A stretch of 64,000 nucleotides of DNA from Lunularia cruciata (GCA_948567375.1 OX419756.1:57860333-57924332); one strand, 5' to 3'. Counted from the stretch's first letter, positions 1 through 12,486 are shown. Notes: a model not told the origin generated them from the sequence alone. Made by a program: numbers and translations.

Positions 1-3000
1 AATAACACCGCTAGTTCGAACCTTCATGCACATCTTCGACACGGAAGGTTCGCTTGTGTGATTCTCTTCTGAGAGAAGTTCCATTATTGAATTGAAATGG
101 GATCTGTAAAGAAACATGATGATGAACATTATGCTCCAAGTCTTTGGAAGTCGCGGAATAGCGGGCTAGGAGAGTCCCTCTTCATTGATGTGTCGTGACA
201 CCAAAGTTTAAGAATGCTCGCAAGCAAATTTCTTAGACTGACCATCCAGGCCCGAAATTGTCGACCCGAGAAACAGCATCAGAAGGTCTTAGCCTTCGAG
301 CAAGCCAGAAAAGGAGGTGCCACGATTATGCGCGCGTGGTAGTTGCCCGGAATGGAGAGTAGAAATTCGTATTACTGAAGGAGAAGTGCCCATCACCTGG
401 CGTGAAGGCAACAGGGAATGCGGAAAAGGGAAGCAAAAATAAAATACCCCCGAGCATCATAATATGCTGCACAAGAAGCGGCGAAGAAAAGGCAACCCAG
501 CAACTGACTCTCCAAACGAGCGAATTGTCCGGAAATTGGGTTGGCAGAAAGCGTGTGAAACTTGTGAAGGGGAAGAAGCGGCGAACGAAAGGCATGCACC
601 TCCTCCCTATCTATCTTCGAGTACAACGTAGTACTCAACGAGCCATACCTATCGCTGAATTCCTCACCTGACGACGGCGCTGGATGGGTCTCTCTTCACA
701 TACTGCATTAGGGTACCTCCCGAATCCTTTGTGCAGTTTGAATAGGAGGGGGGCTGGTTGCTTCCTTGGCAGGAGGGAAAGAGCTATTGGCGACGTCGCG
801 ATCCGGACTAGCAACGTGGTGGGCTGTAGTCCCGCAAGTAATCGGCGCCATTCGCTTCCGGGGCCCGGGGCCCCACGTTGCCTGTCGCATTCCAACCGCT
901 CCTCACGTGGAGGGAGTCCTGGTGGACGCTTGTTACGCCATGTAGCGAGCTCGCGACTTCGACATGTCGCAGCTTCCTAGAAAGGTTGGAGGTCTCCCTA
1001 CGCGATACTCCTTTGTCGTCCGTAGCCTATTTTCGCGAAAGCTGGAAAATTGCGCGGTGAAGTATTTTGTGGAAGGAGAAGCTAGTTTAGCAGATCCCTA
1101 TTTTGCGACTCGAAAGAGCGGAAATAGCTCCTAGCGCCATCTGAGTTTGCTGACTCGCCAGTATAGCTTGCTGTTGCTGCGGAAGGGGAGCATTTAGTTA
1201 GCAGGACCCTATTTCGCGACGGGAAAAAAAGAGAAAGTTAGCGACATCGTCCCGCTACCCTAGCTGGCCGTGCTATGGGGGACAAAACTTACCGAAACCA
1301 AAATCCCTGTGGAGTCAATCCGCAACCATCGGGTTCGAAAGGAGGCGAGTTAGCTCGTTATAGTGTTTTAAACACGGTCCGGTAATACCGTACCTATCGG
1401 GGATAGTTGTCGTAGTTGGGGGTGTGTTTCCCTCGACCAGCACGAACCACGTAGGCCGTGTGCAAACCACGCTGGCATCTCCACGTCCACCTTCCGGACA
1501 CACTCCTATCACTGTCGCGATGTCTCAGCTCCTGCTATACTTAGCCTGTGTTCGGCGAGCGCCTCACGCCGATAGAACTGGCTCAGTTTCTGGTACACTT
1601 TATAAATTAATGTACCACTATCTTTTTTGTTAATATACTTTGAATGTCTCTTCTTCTTACTTTGGTTATCACTTGAAACAAAACCCCTTTCCGAATATTT
1701 CATTGACTAACTAATGAAAAAGTATATCGCAATTTCTTTTGAGAGTTGCATTGCATAAATTTTCATTTTTGATTCAGCCTGGTACGCATCTGGTTTGACT
1801 CTCATCCGCTGCCACGTCATCCACCGTTAACAAAAGTTCTTAACCGCCTGCCCGGGTCTGCCGGGCCGCCGCTTGTTCCGGTCGGCTCTGGAATACGGTG
1901 TGGTACGGTAGTTTCATTTCCAGTTCATTTCATTTCGTTAACTTCTTCCTCCGAATCAACGGAAATTGACCCGACACGACCCGCTCCAGGCCCGGCCCCA
2001 GTCCACCAGTTGTCTATCACATGTTTCTTTGACTTGCCACGTGTGTGCGCTGAGGGCACCAGTTCTGGTTCTCTTGAATTCTTCTGTGTGTCTCCCTTGT
2101 TCATCGATCCCATCGATCGCTCGCTAAGCAGATTCAAATCCTCCTCCCTCACCATCCCAATGGTTCTGGCGTTCATGATGGTGAACGGGTGATCATCGTT
2201 GATTGGTACTTTCTTTATAAGTAGGCACAACGTACACTGCCAGCGCTACTGGGGGAGCGGCTACCCGGAAGTTTCAACCGGGAATCGCTTTGACATTACC
2301 AAGTTTCTTCATCTACCGCCTGAAGGATTGTCAGCAATACTGTTCATGAGGTGTGATAAAATTGGAGTGGTTATAAAGATTTGCCAGACTAACTCAGGAC
2401 AACTTTGAATTTGGTATGTCACTGGTTACCATACAGTATCTTGACGGAAGGTATAAGATACTTGCGTCGTCGCCTCTAAATGTGACTGACATTATGAGTT
2501 CCGGTTCTCTGATTATGTACCGCACAAAGAAGAAGCTTCGATCGTTGATTGAGGATAAACTGTGTCGGTTCTTTTGTGGCTGATGCCAGATTGGAACCGG
2601 TAAGTCTGAGAACAGAGTGGCACGGAAACTGGGTATTGAATTTTCTTTTGCCCGTCTAATTGGTACTACCAAAGAAGCAAGGTGTGCAGCTTCTGCCGCT
2701 AATTCTTGGACACAAGAAGCTGAAATTGAAATGTCTCTTGAATGTTCGGCCGACTCAAAGCAGTGCATACGTTGCCTTTAGAATAGGCGTCCTAACCTCT
2801 AACGAGAACGAAACAACATGGAAAGAGCCAGAGAAAATAAACCTGATACGATATACACGGCGTCAAGTTCGTCACAACAGTGCATCCAGTTGTGCAACCT
2901 AAAAGACATGCTCTTGGAGAGTCCTCAAAGACCAGTGCACATCTTGTGCACCCCGGCGTGAAGGACACATGTGGTCGGGGAGTCGATACAGAACAATGCA

Positions 3001-3860
3001 CATCCGTAAGCAAGTGCAACGCTAGGTCTACATCAACTGCACAGTGCGGACACTACCACCGGTTCGGCTCTCCCCTCTCGAGAAACGTGTGCGAGCTGGG
3101 GGCGCAAAGATAGCGCAGAGCAATCATCAGTAGCTCCAGGCACCGACTCCGATTGGTGTACATCACGATGAACAATCGACCTACAGCTTCTTCAGCTTAC
3201 CACACAGTAAAGATTGTCTATGTGAATCACCCCTACACAATCAGTGAGTTAATAGAACGAGATAGAAAGCAAGCGAGCGAGATAGCAAACCAGGCACCCA
3301 TCATCCATCCTCAGCCGGAATGCAAGACGATAACGCAAACTACAAAACTATCCCGTTGTTTGGCTTATCCGAAAAATGACAGGCATAGTAGTCTCCTTCC
3401 TCCTCCTCTCTCACTCGGATCAGCCGCGTCCCCCCGAGCCAAGCCAGTAGGCTTTCCAGCCACTACACTACAGTAGGTCACTTCACATCGCAGAAAGATC
3501 GAGCTAGATAATCTACTTGCAAAGTAAGCCGGTACAAGTAAATAATCACGAAGGGAGGAGGTAATTCAGCAACTGCATTTTGTCGCGAAATTAGAGCTGA
3601 GCATTGATTCGGACAGAAGACGAAGATCGATGGAGAAATGAATGAGAGCGAGACCGGAAAAATAAAATGACCATCACGTGTATGGATTGGAAGATTCGAT
3701 TTCGCAAAGACTGTACCATAACGACAATGGAGAGAAGATTCCTTGCCATCTATTACAGTGGTGCCAAGTAGGATCGGCTCCAGCAAAGCTCCTCCGGTTC
3801 AAATCCCCCCCCCACCGGCCCGGCCCGGCCCCATCCTGCGTTTCCACATTCGCCGCACTG
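1..3860. other. Intergenic region without a recognisable gene
   Basis: No open frame longer than about 110 codons, no recognisable domain and no tRNA or rRNA is visible. The GC content is moderate, unlike the AT-rich transposon tracts further on. A loose repeat of about 112-bp spacing is seen near 1079-1119 and 1190-1234, where both copies contain a TAGCAG...CCCTATTT(T)GCGAC core. The last kilobase presumably holds the upstream promoter of the desaturase gene. Confidence 0.5.
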
Positions 3861-3865
3861 GCTCC

Positions 3866-3874
3866 TATAAATAT
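3866..3874 (+). promoter_or_regulatory. Candidate TATA box of the desaturase gene
   Basis: TATAAATAT lies in a C-rich setting (GGCTCCTATAAATATCCCCC), which matches a plant TATA box well. Transcription would start near 3895-3905, giving a leader of about 620 nt before the ATG at 4525. That leader holds several upstream ATGs, including a start codon followed directly by a stop (ATGTAG, 4076-4081), and short GAAC and GTA repeats. The start site is inferred, and an intron in the leader cannot be excluded. Confidence 0.45.
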
Positions 3875-4524
3875 CCCCCGTCGCTCTTCCGGGAAGAGTC
3901 TATCGCACCTACAATCTGCGATGAATCTACTGTTCCCCCACATTATTACTACTACAGTCCGCAGTGGCCGCTTGTAAGTAGTAGTGAGTGTGTAGGGCGA
4001 AGACGGACTCTGTTTTGCTCGGCAGGCTCCTTTGCGGCCTGTTGCTGTTGTTTGTACACTATTTACTACTAGTACATGTAGTTCTTCCTCTGCGCTTAGG
4101 GGGAAGAGGCGAGAGAAGAAAGAATTGTTAGACTAGTTTTGAACGAACGAACGAACAACCGCGCGGGTTTGGTCTGGTTGACATGTGCTGCCCCACACTA
4201 TTGGAGTTCTTGTCTGTGGGGAGCATCGTCACCATTGAGAGACCTTTGCTCGTCAGTTCTCACGAGGAGACAGTAGTAGTAGTAGGAGATGAAGAGGAAG
4301 TATTAGCAGCAGAGACGGGGATCCTTGTTGGACCAGCCGAATAAGAACAGAGCAGAGTGAAGGAGAAGTATAAGAAAGAAGGGGAAGGAAAAACGATAGT
4401 GTCGTTACAGATTTGGGCCGGCACTGAGGGGATCTGAGTGGCTCGAGGAGGCAGGGTAGGAATTCTACCGCCTCTCTCGGTTTGGAGAACCTCGACGTTG
4501 TCCTTGTGTTACATTTTCTCCTCC

Positions 4525-5847
4525 ATGGCTACAGCAGCCAAAGAGAGACTGGTGACAAAGATCCATGATAAGTGGTATGATTTGACTGAGTTCGAAAAGG
4601 TCCACCCCGGAGGTCCTGTCGCCTTAGGTCTAGCATCTGGCCGTGATGGAACCGTGATGTTCGAGAGCCACCATCCATTCACTCATCGGCGGATACTTGA
4701 CGCCATTCTGGAAAAGTACGAGCTGGACGAAGCGTCTTCTAGGCATTTGAAGACGCTCGAGGAACAGCATGGAATTGCCGAACACCGATTCAACTGGAAG
4801 AGCGAGTTCGGGGACGCGCTCAAGTTTCACGTCAAGGAGTATTTTCTAGCAGAAGCGAAGCGCAGGAATGTGTCCCTTGTTGCCGCCACCAAAGCTCCGC
4901 CGGAAAGATGGTTTGAAATAGCAGTGCTCGGACTCATATTCTTCGCCACTTTAGTTTCTTTCATTCGAGGCGATTGGATTTCTTTGTTCACTTGTCCTTT
5001 GGGAGTTTGGGTTTTCGGTGTGAACACATTCCACGATGCGGCACATTTTGCCTTGCACAAGAACTGGAGAATAAATGGCTCTGTTCCGTACCTGTTTCCG
5101 CACTTTTCTAGTCCATTCGTTTGGTATCATCAGCATAACATCGGACATCACAGTTACCCCAATGTAGCGCATCGTGATCCTGATTTGGTTCATCACTACT
5201 GGATGAAGAGAGAGCACAAGAGTGTGAAATGGATACCTGCACACGAGAAGCAACGCAAACTTTCGTTTCTTGTGTTCTGGTGGACTGTCGCAGTGGAGTT
5301 CGGGTTGGCCACTATGGAAGATCTTTGGATGGTAATGTACAACGTCTACAATGAGTCAGTTCCCATGAAGGTGATCAGTAAATGGAGGCTCTTCTGTCAC
5401 GTCGCCGGACGTATTTTTACGATCGGAGGTATTCACGTCTGGCCTTTCTTTGTGTTCGATACTTGGACCCGCAGCATCATCTTCGCCACGATACCATATC
5501 TTTGGTTCTCGTTCTTGTTCATGATGAACACACAGATCAATCACCTTACGCCGGATACCGCACACGAAGCAGATCAAGATTGGTATAAGCATCAGGTTAT
5601 CACCGCGCAAGATTTCGGGGTAGCCAGTAGATTCTGCTTTCTTATGAGCGGGGGTTTGAACTATCAGGTGGTACACCATCTGTTCCCGACTGTGAATCAC
5701 TGCCACCTCGTCAAGTTGCAACCGATTGTCGCTCGCTTGTGCGAGAAGCACGGTGTGGAATACAAACAAGTAGCTGGCTACGCTGCAGCCATCAAAGCTC
5801 ATCACGAGCATACAGTAAATATGTCATTCAAGGATCATGAGAATTGA
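4525..5847 (+). CDS. Front-end fatty-acid desaturase with N-terminal cytochrome b5 domain
   Basis: A single exon of 440 codons. The protein starts with a cytochrome b5-like domain (about residues 1-75) holding the haem motif HPGG and a second haem-pocket histidine in the ESHH segment. A membrane desaturase domain follows, with the three histidine boxes of the front-end class: HDAAH, HNIGHH and the diagnostic QVVHH, where Q replaces the first histidine. Hydrophobic spans lie between the boxes. Such enzymes sit in the ER, take electrons from the fused b5 domain and put a double bond between an existing one and the carboxyl end (delta-4/5/6/8 types). They make C20 polyunsaturated fats in bryophytes, algae, fungi and oomycetes. 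The regiospecificity cannot be read from motifs. The frame is open upstream to a GTG at 4438, but the ATG at 4525 has a strong context (CTCCATGGC) and sits right before the b5 domain, so I take it as the start. There is no intron in the coding region. Confidence 0.9.
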   Translation: MATAAKERLVTKIHDKWYDLTEFEKVHPGGPVALGLASGRDGTVMFESHHPFTHRRILDAILEKYELDEASSRHLKTLEEQHGIAEHRFNWKSEFGDALKFHVKEYFLAEAKRRNVSLVAATKAPPERWFEIAVLGLIFFATLVSFIRGDWISLFTCPLGVWVFGVNTFHDAAHFALHKNWRINGSVPYLFPHFSSPFVWYHQHNIGHHSYPNVAHRDPDLVHHYWMKREHKSVKWIPAHEKQRKLSFLVFWWTVAVEFGLATMEDLWMVMYNVYNESVPMKVISKWRLFCHVAGRIFTIGGIHVWPFFVFDTWTRSIIFATIPYLWFSFLFMMNTQINHLTPDTAHEADQDWYKHQVITAQDFGVASRFCFLMSGGLNYQVVHHLFPTVNHCHLVKLQPIVARLCEKHGVEYKQVAGYAAAIKAHHEHTVNMSFKDHEN

Positions 5848-8800
5848 ACTTGATTGGTGGAAGCCCGACTTGCTACCTTTCATATGTGAGACATTTTACA
5901 AAGTAGGAAAGTTATCCACGCCATCTTCCATGCAGGGAGCCTCCCGCGCCAGGTTGGTTTGCCTCCTTTTCCGGGCTTCCGATGAGACAGTTAAACCCCG
6001 TCTTTAGATAGAACCATCTCGCCAATTGTGGCGGCCGATTTCACGAGGATTTTGGCGGCCTTTGTTTTATGGAGAATTAGCTGTGGAAGCCCCCTCAAAC
6101 CGCAAATGTCAAGGCACGGGTAGTTCAATGGTCATTTCCAGGGATTTATGTTAGATGTTCATTAGCCATCCTGCATGTTGTACACTTTGTGATTAGTAGC
6201 CTCCTTCTGAGGGCCAGGGTATATCTCGAAGAAATTCAAGACCTGAGTGTATCGGCCGTCTGGGAATATATTATTTCCGAAGATACAGAGGTCACGAATA
6301 TAGAAAGAACTCGAAAAGGTTGTCAACTTTGGCGAGGGTCGAAATAGCATCTCTGCTAGAGAATTACTGAATGATCAGAACAGATGAGCTCCATATTCGA
6401 GGTCGGACCCTCTTTCTGTGTGTGGGAAGCTGAGGCAGTTCTCCCTCTGATTGGCCTACAATTTTGCATCATTTACTGTCAGGAAAGAGATAGGAAATTG
6501 GGGATTGAAGTAACGCTTGGGAGTGGGCGTAGGCATTTCTTCTGCCTCGGAAGTTATGTCCCGATGCACTCGCAGGATCAAAGCAGAAAGCCGTGGACAC
6601 AGTGAGCGCAATCTGATCGGGCCAGCCATGCCAAAGGAAGGTAAAATTTGTGTCCCTCTGCGAACATTTACAAGTGCGTGCAAAAGCTGTCACCTGCTAA
6701 TGGCAATATAAAGTTAGTAGATAGCTGACAAGTACCGTAGTTCTGCAGTGGATCGGTAAGGCGAATCTTGATCCGTCAATTCTTTTTCAATTAGGCTAAT
6801 CTTGTAGGAAAGATACTAAGCCACCTCTTAGGAACGTTAAGTCCCCGACCACATAGTAAGAAGTATTAGTTAGGCACAGACACGATTGAATGTACATCAA
6901 TTTTTTACTCTTTCGCATACAAGCTCGTGGAGTAATTATACTCAAGCGAACACATTCTGTTTTCACAACTGATCTTGTCAGGCATTCAAGGCCCTCATAT
7001 CTAGACTTTATTGTTGTTATCGGAGGGTGGTTATTGTTGCCGGTATATGGGGACCTGCCCAATTGGACGGAACATTCAACTCACCTACCTTCAAGATACT
7101 TCCTCTTAACTAGACCCGGTATGGTGTGAAACCGTCTAGCAAATCTGGAGCCTTTGGCCCTGAATGTGTGGTTGTGCTTGTCGAATGCAAAAGGACAGTG
7201 GATGTGGGTTTAGATGTCGATAAAATGTGGACTCTATGAAATTTCCATGGAGTAATCTGAGTTCTTGCTCAGATTGGCTTGTGGGCAGTCTTTCGTGCCG
7301 CACTCTCTTGTTTGGAGGATAGTCTGCCGTCATTTCTGCAGAAAATCATACGTCCAGAGGTAATGGAGATGCTTAGGAAAGTGAATGAATTCTCCTAGAT
7401 TTCTGCAAGCGGTGATGGGCTTGAACATGAGTCAGGGACAAGATTGAGAATTGTGAGACTCCCTCTGCTTTACGGGTTTGAAATGAGGAGGTATGTAGGA
7501 AATGACTTTAATTGTTCTCTTTTTGATCCCTGGTTACCAATATTTAGTGTTCCATATTCTAACTAGTCATATCCGCTGGCAGTTCCATTTTAAGAAACGA
7601 TTGAGATTTCTAAGGCAGCTTCCAATGGCGGCAGGAGAGAATGTAAAGCAATAGTTTGGAAAGTGATTGGGAGTAAATCTGCAGAGCGCATAGCGGGAAG
7701 CATGGAAGTGCAAAGAGCTGTAGTAAGTTTTTACAAATAAAATTTTTGTGGTCTTTATCATGGCACGGGAGACTAATGACTTGAGTGAAGGAGAAACTAT
7801 TGGAAGCTCTTCGACGGTATGTTCGTCCCAATGTAATGAAGCACGTTGTCAGATGTAAACAGGTACCGCTTATCAGACTTACTACTTACTTGACAAGAGG
7901 CCTCGATGAACTAGTGGAACGGAGAGTTCCGATCCTCGTGCAGTTGTATGCTCCTTCTCAATGTCGTGAAACAGAATGCAGACGAGACTTTTGCTGGTCT
8001 CACACTGGTGTAGTAATTTTCACAACAAGAATATGTATTCACCATGGCATGAGAAGGACCCAGCGTAAGGGAGAATAAGAAGAAAGACCGGGTTGATGTG
8101 TTCGCTTTTGAGAGCATATCTCATGGGCCAATGTGAAATTTGTTGGCTTTACCCAATTCCTCTCTGGTGGTTAACGAACTATACTTGTACGCTACTCACT
8201 AATATATATTGTACCCATGATTCCATGGATTGTTCCTCAGAAGTCGAATGAGCGCGTGAAATTCTTACGTGGAGATATTATCTGTATCAGACAGAAGTTG
8301 GGGTGCTCAGACATGTGCACTCTGACGTCCGAGTGGAAGTGTCATAAGGTAGTGAATCCGGCGACCGTTTCCTTTAGAGAAGATTCAAGCCAGCTGGGTG
8401 TTGACGTTACATACTGAAGTTCGACTCTGTACTTCAAAGCGTCGATTTTGAACCCGACCCCTTTGTGGTTACCTAGGAAATCCTGACGAAAGAAGCGATC
8501 AAATTGCTTTTGTAGTGCTGATCATGTGAAAGGTGCTCGCATTTGTTCTGCAAATGGTGCTTTTGGGGGAAGGCAAGACCTGTTACTGCCTTCACTTCTG
8601 GCCAACTTTTCCCCAGGTTTAGCAAACCTTTTCCTTACACAAGTTGACAACTGGAGGTTGCATGATGAAGGACGGCGATGTGGGCGAGGAATACGTTGAA
8701 GCTCAATACGTTTGCAGTAACAAATGTATCATTGGTTCAGACACGGCCGAAGATAGCAAACTGTATGACACTCTAGCCAGATCACTGCCTTTTGGCCTAT

Positions 8801-9834
8801 GCATCATGTAAGGAACAAAAGAACCAACCTCCTCTGCTCGATAGTGGTTGTCTAGCGACCTGCAAAGTTCTAAGTGGCCATCTTGCCTCCATGTATCTTT
8901 CCGGAGAAGAGCTTATGAATATTAGTGTAGAACAAGATAGATAAGGGCTATCATTCGTATCCCTTTTCTGAATCGGTTGGCCCAAAAATATCTAGAGGGC
9001 GCCATGGACATCGTAGCACAAGAGGCTGGCTTCTATAGCAAATGAAGAACGACCATGCATAACAAAACAGATTAATGCGACGACTTGACAGCTTGGCCTG
9101 CTTGCTTGAATAGTAGTGCCAGCGGTTTCACGAAGACTTCATGACATAAGAGAGTTATTCTACGACGAAAAGAACTTTTGTGACTTCTGATTTTTGCTCA
9201 TTGCAAGGAATACACAGCAGTCTACTATCTCATCATGATTCTGGAACGTCCTTTTGACGGTATCCTTCAAATCACCTCAGGAAACCTTTCTGTCTGTCAA
9301 CCCTTGTAGTTGAGACATATGAATTTGTTGATTTCGTGTTTAAGAGTCCCTTGACTGTTCTATACAATTTGATAGTAACGAAAGTTGTTCTACATGATGT
9401 CAAGATTCTTGCTATCCCACCTCACTCTTCAAAGTTTTCACCTCTAATGGACAATTTGACAGATTTATCGTTTGTGAACCGAAGTACGATCGGGGTTTCT
9501 ATAGAAACAGGCCTTAACTTATGTTGTGCTTGAAGATAACGAAAAGATTCTTCTTGTATTAGGTCCATGACGAACAAGATGCCCGGTTGCTATATCTGCT
9601 AGGTGCTGAACACGGTATCAACAAATCTCGTCGCCCTTTGGAAAAAAATCTTCTTGTCACCTTTTAAAACAGTATAACGAGTTTTGGACCTCTAGGCTCG
9701 ATGCGTTTCAGAACTATTATCTATTGCCCGCTGATCTCGATAACAAAAGGAGTTATTGTTCATTAGGCCAAAAAGGGAATTTGTTCTCTGAAACGCGATG
9801 GGAAGATTCATCCGACGACAGTAGACGACAAAAG
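5848..9834. other. Intergenic region downstream of the desaturase
   Basis: The first few hundred bases will include the 3' UTR of the desaturase. Beyond that I see only short, unrelated open frames (under 100 codons), no domain and no repeat copy that I recognise. Confidence 0.5.
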
Positions 9835-9872
9835 ACATCGAAATGAGCTTTACTCACAGTTCATTTCGATGT
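9835..9872. repeat. Inverted repeat, 12-bp perfect arms
   Basis: Arms 9835-9846 and 9861-9872 (ACATCGAAATGA and its complement) are separated by 14 bp. It is one of several short-loop inverted repeats in this intergenic block. No function can be assigned. Confidence 0.6.
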
Positions 9873-10322
9873 TAACTTGTTGTTGGCGTCGCTGTTTTCC
9901 TATCGACAATTTGGGTGAAGTTTGTCGTATCGGCTGCAGACTGCAGCAGAGACTGCTGCGCATAGTGAAAGTGCGACGGCGATGCCTACTGCAGTCATAG
10001 CTAAACTCGACAGTCGTGGTACATACACATTAGTCGCACGTGGCTTCGACTTGGACTACTTGCAAATTTTCGGCGTAGTAACAGATATTCAAGTGTGTTA
10101 TCAAAACAAAGGAAAGATGGATGGAATTAACGTTGCATTTAAGTCTTCCTTTGTTTAAAGCACGGCATCGTAATATATCAAACGTCTCTAAAGACTCGTT
10201 CCTGGAAAGTACGAAAAGAATTTTATCTCCAATTTGTAGACTTCATTCGATTCTTCAAGACGAAGTTGAATCTCTTGATGACAAACTTTTCGATCGGAGA
10301 CTGCAGGACCGATAACGATAGT

Positions 10323-10437
10323 AATTTCAAAGATAAAAACGACCGCGTGTGAAAACAAGAAGGATAGGAAGACTCGATAAAGGCGAACAAGGAAAAGACA
10401 AGGGGGTAAAATGAGGCTAAGCCCCAACAATTTCAAA
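10323..10437 (-). mobile_element. Short dispersed repeat, copy A, with 9-bp target duplication
   Basis: The 97-bp element at 10332-10428 is flanked on both sides by AATTTCAAA (10323-10331 and 10429-10437), a perfect 9-bp direct repeat. Read on the minus strand it has the family layout: GGGGCTTAG near the start, CATTTTACC, a GTCTTCC core with CATCC or TATCC, then an ACGCGGTCG-like motif near the end. It has no terminal inverted repeats and no coding capacity. The 9-bp duplication fits a Mutator-type MITE or a SINE-like retroposon. Related copies lie at 11368, 12487, 35107 and 52441. Confidence 0.75.
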
Positions 10438-10446
10438 CCAGAGAGC

Positions 10447-10489
10447 GTCATGTCATGTCATGTCATCTCATGACATGACATGACATGAC
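10447..10489. repeat. Pentanucleotide hairpin, 20-bp perfect arms, 3-nt loop
   Basis: Four units of GTCAT (10447-10466) are followed by CTC and then four units of ATGAC (10470-10489), giving a perfect 20-bp stem. It begins 10 bp after the target duplication of repeat copy A. Confidence 0.85.
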
Positions 10490-10753
10490 AGTTTCAAGTT
10501 CGAGGTTGCCCGACATCACGTTAATTGGAAGTGTTAAAGCTTGTCGCACCGAAGAATCTCCCCTGCATTTAATGTTAGCTCTATTTCAACAGTAAGCTAC
10601 TATTGAAAAGTCTTTTGGTGAATCGAGAGATGAGGTACTTTGAAGAACGATGCTGAAGTCATTTCCAAATCTGTTGTGCTTGAAGAGCTACTCCTCCGCC
10701 CATTGACGACTTTTTATAATTGTAAAAAAATCACATGTACGAAACGTTCTTTA

Positions 10754-10811
10754 AGGATACACGGAAAGAAGTTGCATATGTCAGGATACATGGAAAGACG
10801 TTGCATATGTC
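10754..10811. repeat. 29-bp tandem duplication
   Basis: Two adjacent units, 10754-10782 and 10783-10811, each read AGGATACA(C/T)GGAAAGA-GTTGCATATGTC with only two or three differences. This is a recent local duplication in non-coding DNA. Confidence 0.8.
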
Positions 10812-11367
10812 AAATGGCCACATAAGCATCAAACAGAGGACACACTTTGGAGAAATATAGAGCACACATTTAGAATCGGATGCAAATCTAGAACTTTTAG
10901 TTCGTACGATCTTATAAATACGACATCGAAATCAACTCTTTGTAGAGTAAAAAGGTATTGGTAATAATTTTAAGAGAACTTGTAGATTTTCACATTATGA
11001 TTTAGTTTAAGTTTTAGTTTGTATTCTAATTGTGTCCAGAAGTGTATTAGGAGTAACTCATGTGATAAAATAATAAAGTTGAGGTAGAATTTCATTTCTA
11101 TTTGTTTGTGTAATGGAATAGAAATGGAATTCCATTCTATTTACCTTCCGCCATTCAAACGGAACAGAAGTATAGGAGCTGTGGATATCCCATGTAATTT
11201 GACCACCTATTTGGTCGTTCATGTGTTTGAGTGATGGTTTGGAGTTTAGACGATATGGACCAGTGCTATGCAGTTATGTACACTACTCTTACTTATACTT
11301 ATGAATTGGAGGTCTCATTCTCAATCTACACCCACGTTCATGTTCAATCCTCTTACCCATACTATTG

Positions 11368-11474
11368 GTTGGGGCTTAGCACCATTTTACCCGCTATGTC
11401 TTTTCCTTGTTCGGCTTCCTTCCTGATGGGGTCTTCCCGTCCTTCTTGGTATCACACGCGGTTGCCTTCTTCTC
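11368..11474 (+). mobile_element. Short dispersed repeat, copy B
   Basis: It has the same layout as copy A on the plus strand: GTTGGGGCTTAG, CCATTTTACC, TGATGGGGTCTTCCCGTCC and CACGCGGTTG. No flanking direct repeat is obvious. It lies 1.1 kb from copy C in the same orientation. Confidence 0.7.
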
Positions 11475-12486
11475 TTTCGTGTTCTTACAATTAACCACAC
11501 CAGTTTGATGCCGGGAAGTTTTCCTGAGAAGGAGGATGTTATAGCCTATAAATTTAACTGTATGAATTTGACTCTTCAGAATTGTCCTTTGTTTGAAAAC
11601 TTATATCGGTCAATGGGTTTTCAGTGCAGAGCTCTCACACTTTGTCCTGAAGATTTGGCGAGAGGAAAGGTATTCTGCACGTGTAAGAAACAGGCGAAGC
11701 GAGCGGCCGAGACACTCGAATTTTCGTCATTCCTCTATGATATGCTGCGGTTGTATGACAAAGTCTTTAACTGTTATTTTCTACGTCACTTGCAGTTTCG
11801 TCAACTGTATGATTCCTACAGTAATGCGGATTTCAGCGCTTTTGGCCTACTACTGGATCTACGTCCAGTGGATCGTTGTCGTACAAAAGGTACGCCAAAA
11901 GGATTTCGATCAGGGGGAAGAAGAGTGAGCTTGACTCCACTTTTGGACAAGCACGCTATACCGCAATCTGCTTAGCGGTTGTACCCACATCTCCTCCTGA
12001 TGTGGTAGCGAAATGAATTATGGGCACTGTAGCCAAACAAATCATCGGTCCCTCTGGAGTCATGGAGAGCCTATTGGTTGACAGAGTTATGATTCAAATT
12101 CGTCCATTATCCTCCAGATCTCCTTCAATGTACCGATATGCATCTTAATAACTGGAGAAAGCGATGTGGCCTGCACCTATTTCCATCCAAGCTATCATGA
12201 AAGTCACTCTGCTTGCATATGAAAAAACGACCAGAGAATTCGTGGAATTTCAGACTTCACCAGCCTGAAGGAACAGACGCAAAAGAGGACAACGGGTGGG
12301 AGTGACATGAAGACATAATCTCTAGTGGAACCTAGAGCAGGAGAGTACCACTTGGAGGCACCAAACTTCCGATTACATAACCTCGGTTCCTTCTAGAGCC
12401 TCATTCAAGCCTCATTCGACCGTTGTATTATACCACTGTTATTGATATCTCAGGTGCAGTGGGGCAGATTTCTCATATAGACTCTA

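Noticed and set aside
1325..1345. GGGTTCGAA resembling a tRNA T-arm
   Set aside because: No matching D-arm, anticodon arm or acceptor stem around it.
4438..4524. Upstream extension of the desaturase frame from a GTG codon
   Set aside because: No ATG in the extension; the ATG at 4525 has a strong context and sits right before the cytochrome b5 domain.
11505..11975. 156-codon plus-strand frame
   Set aside because: Follows repeat copy B, has no recognisable domain and no support from neighbours; probably chance.
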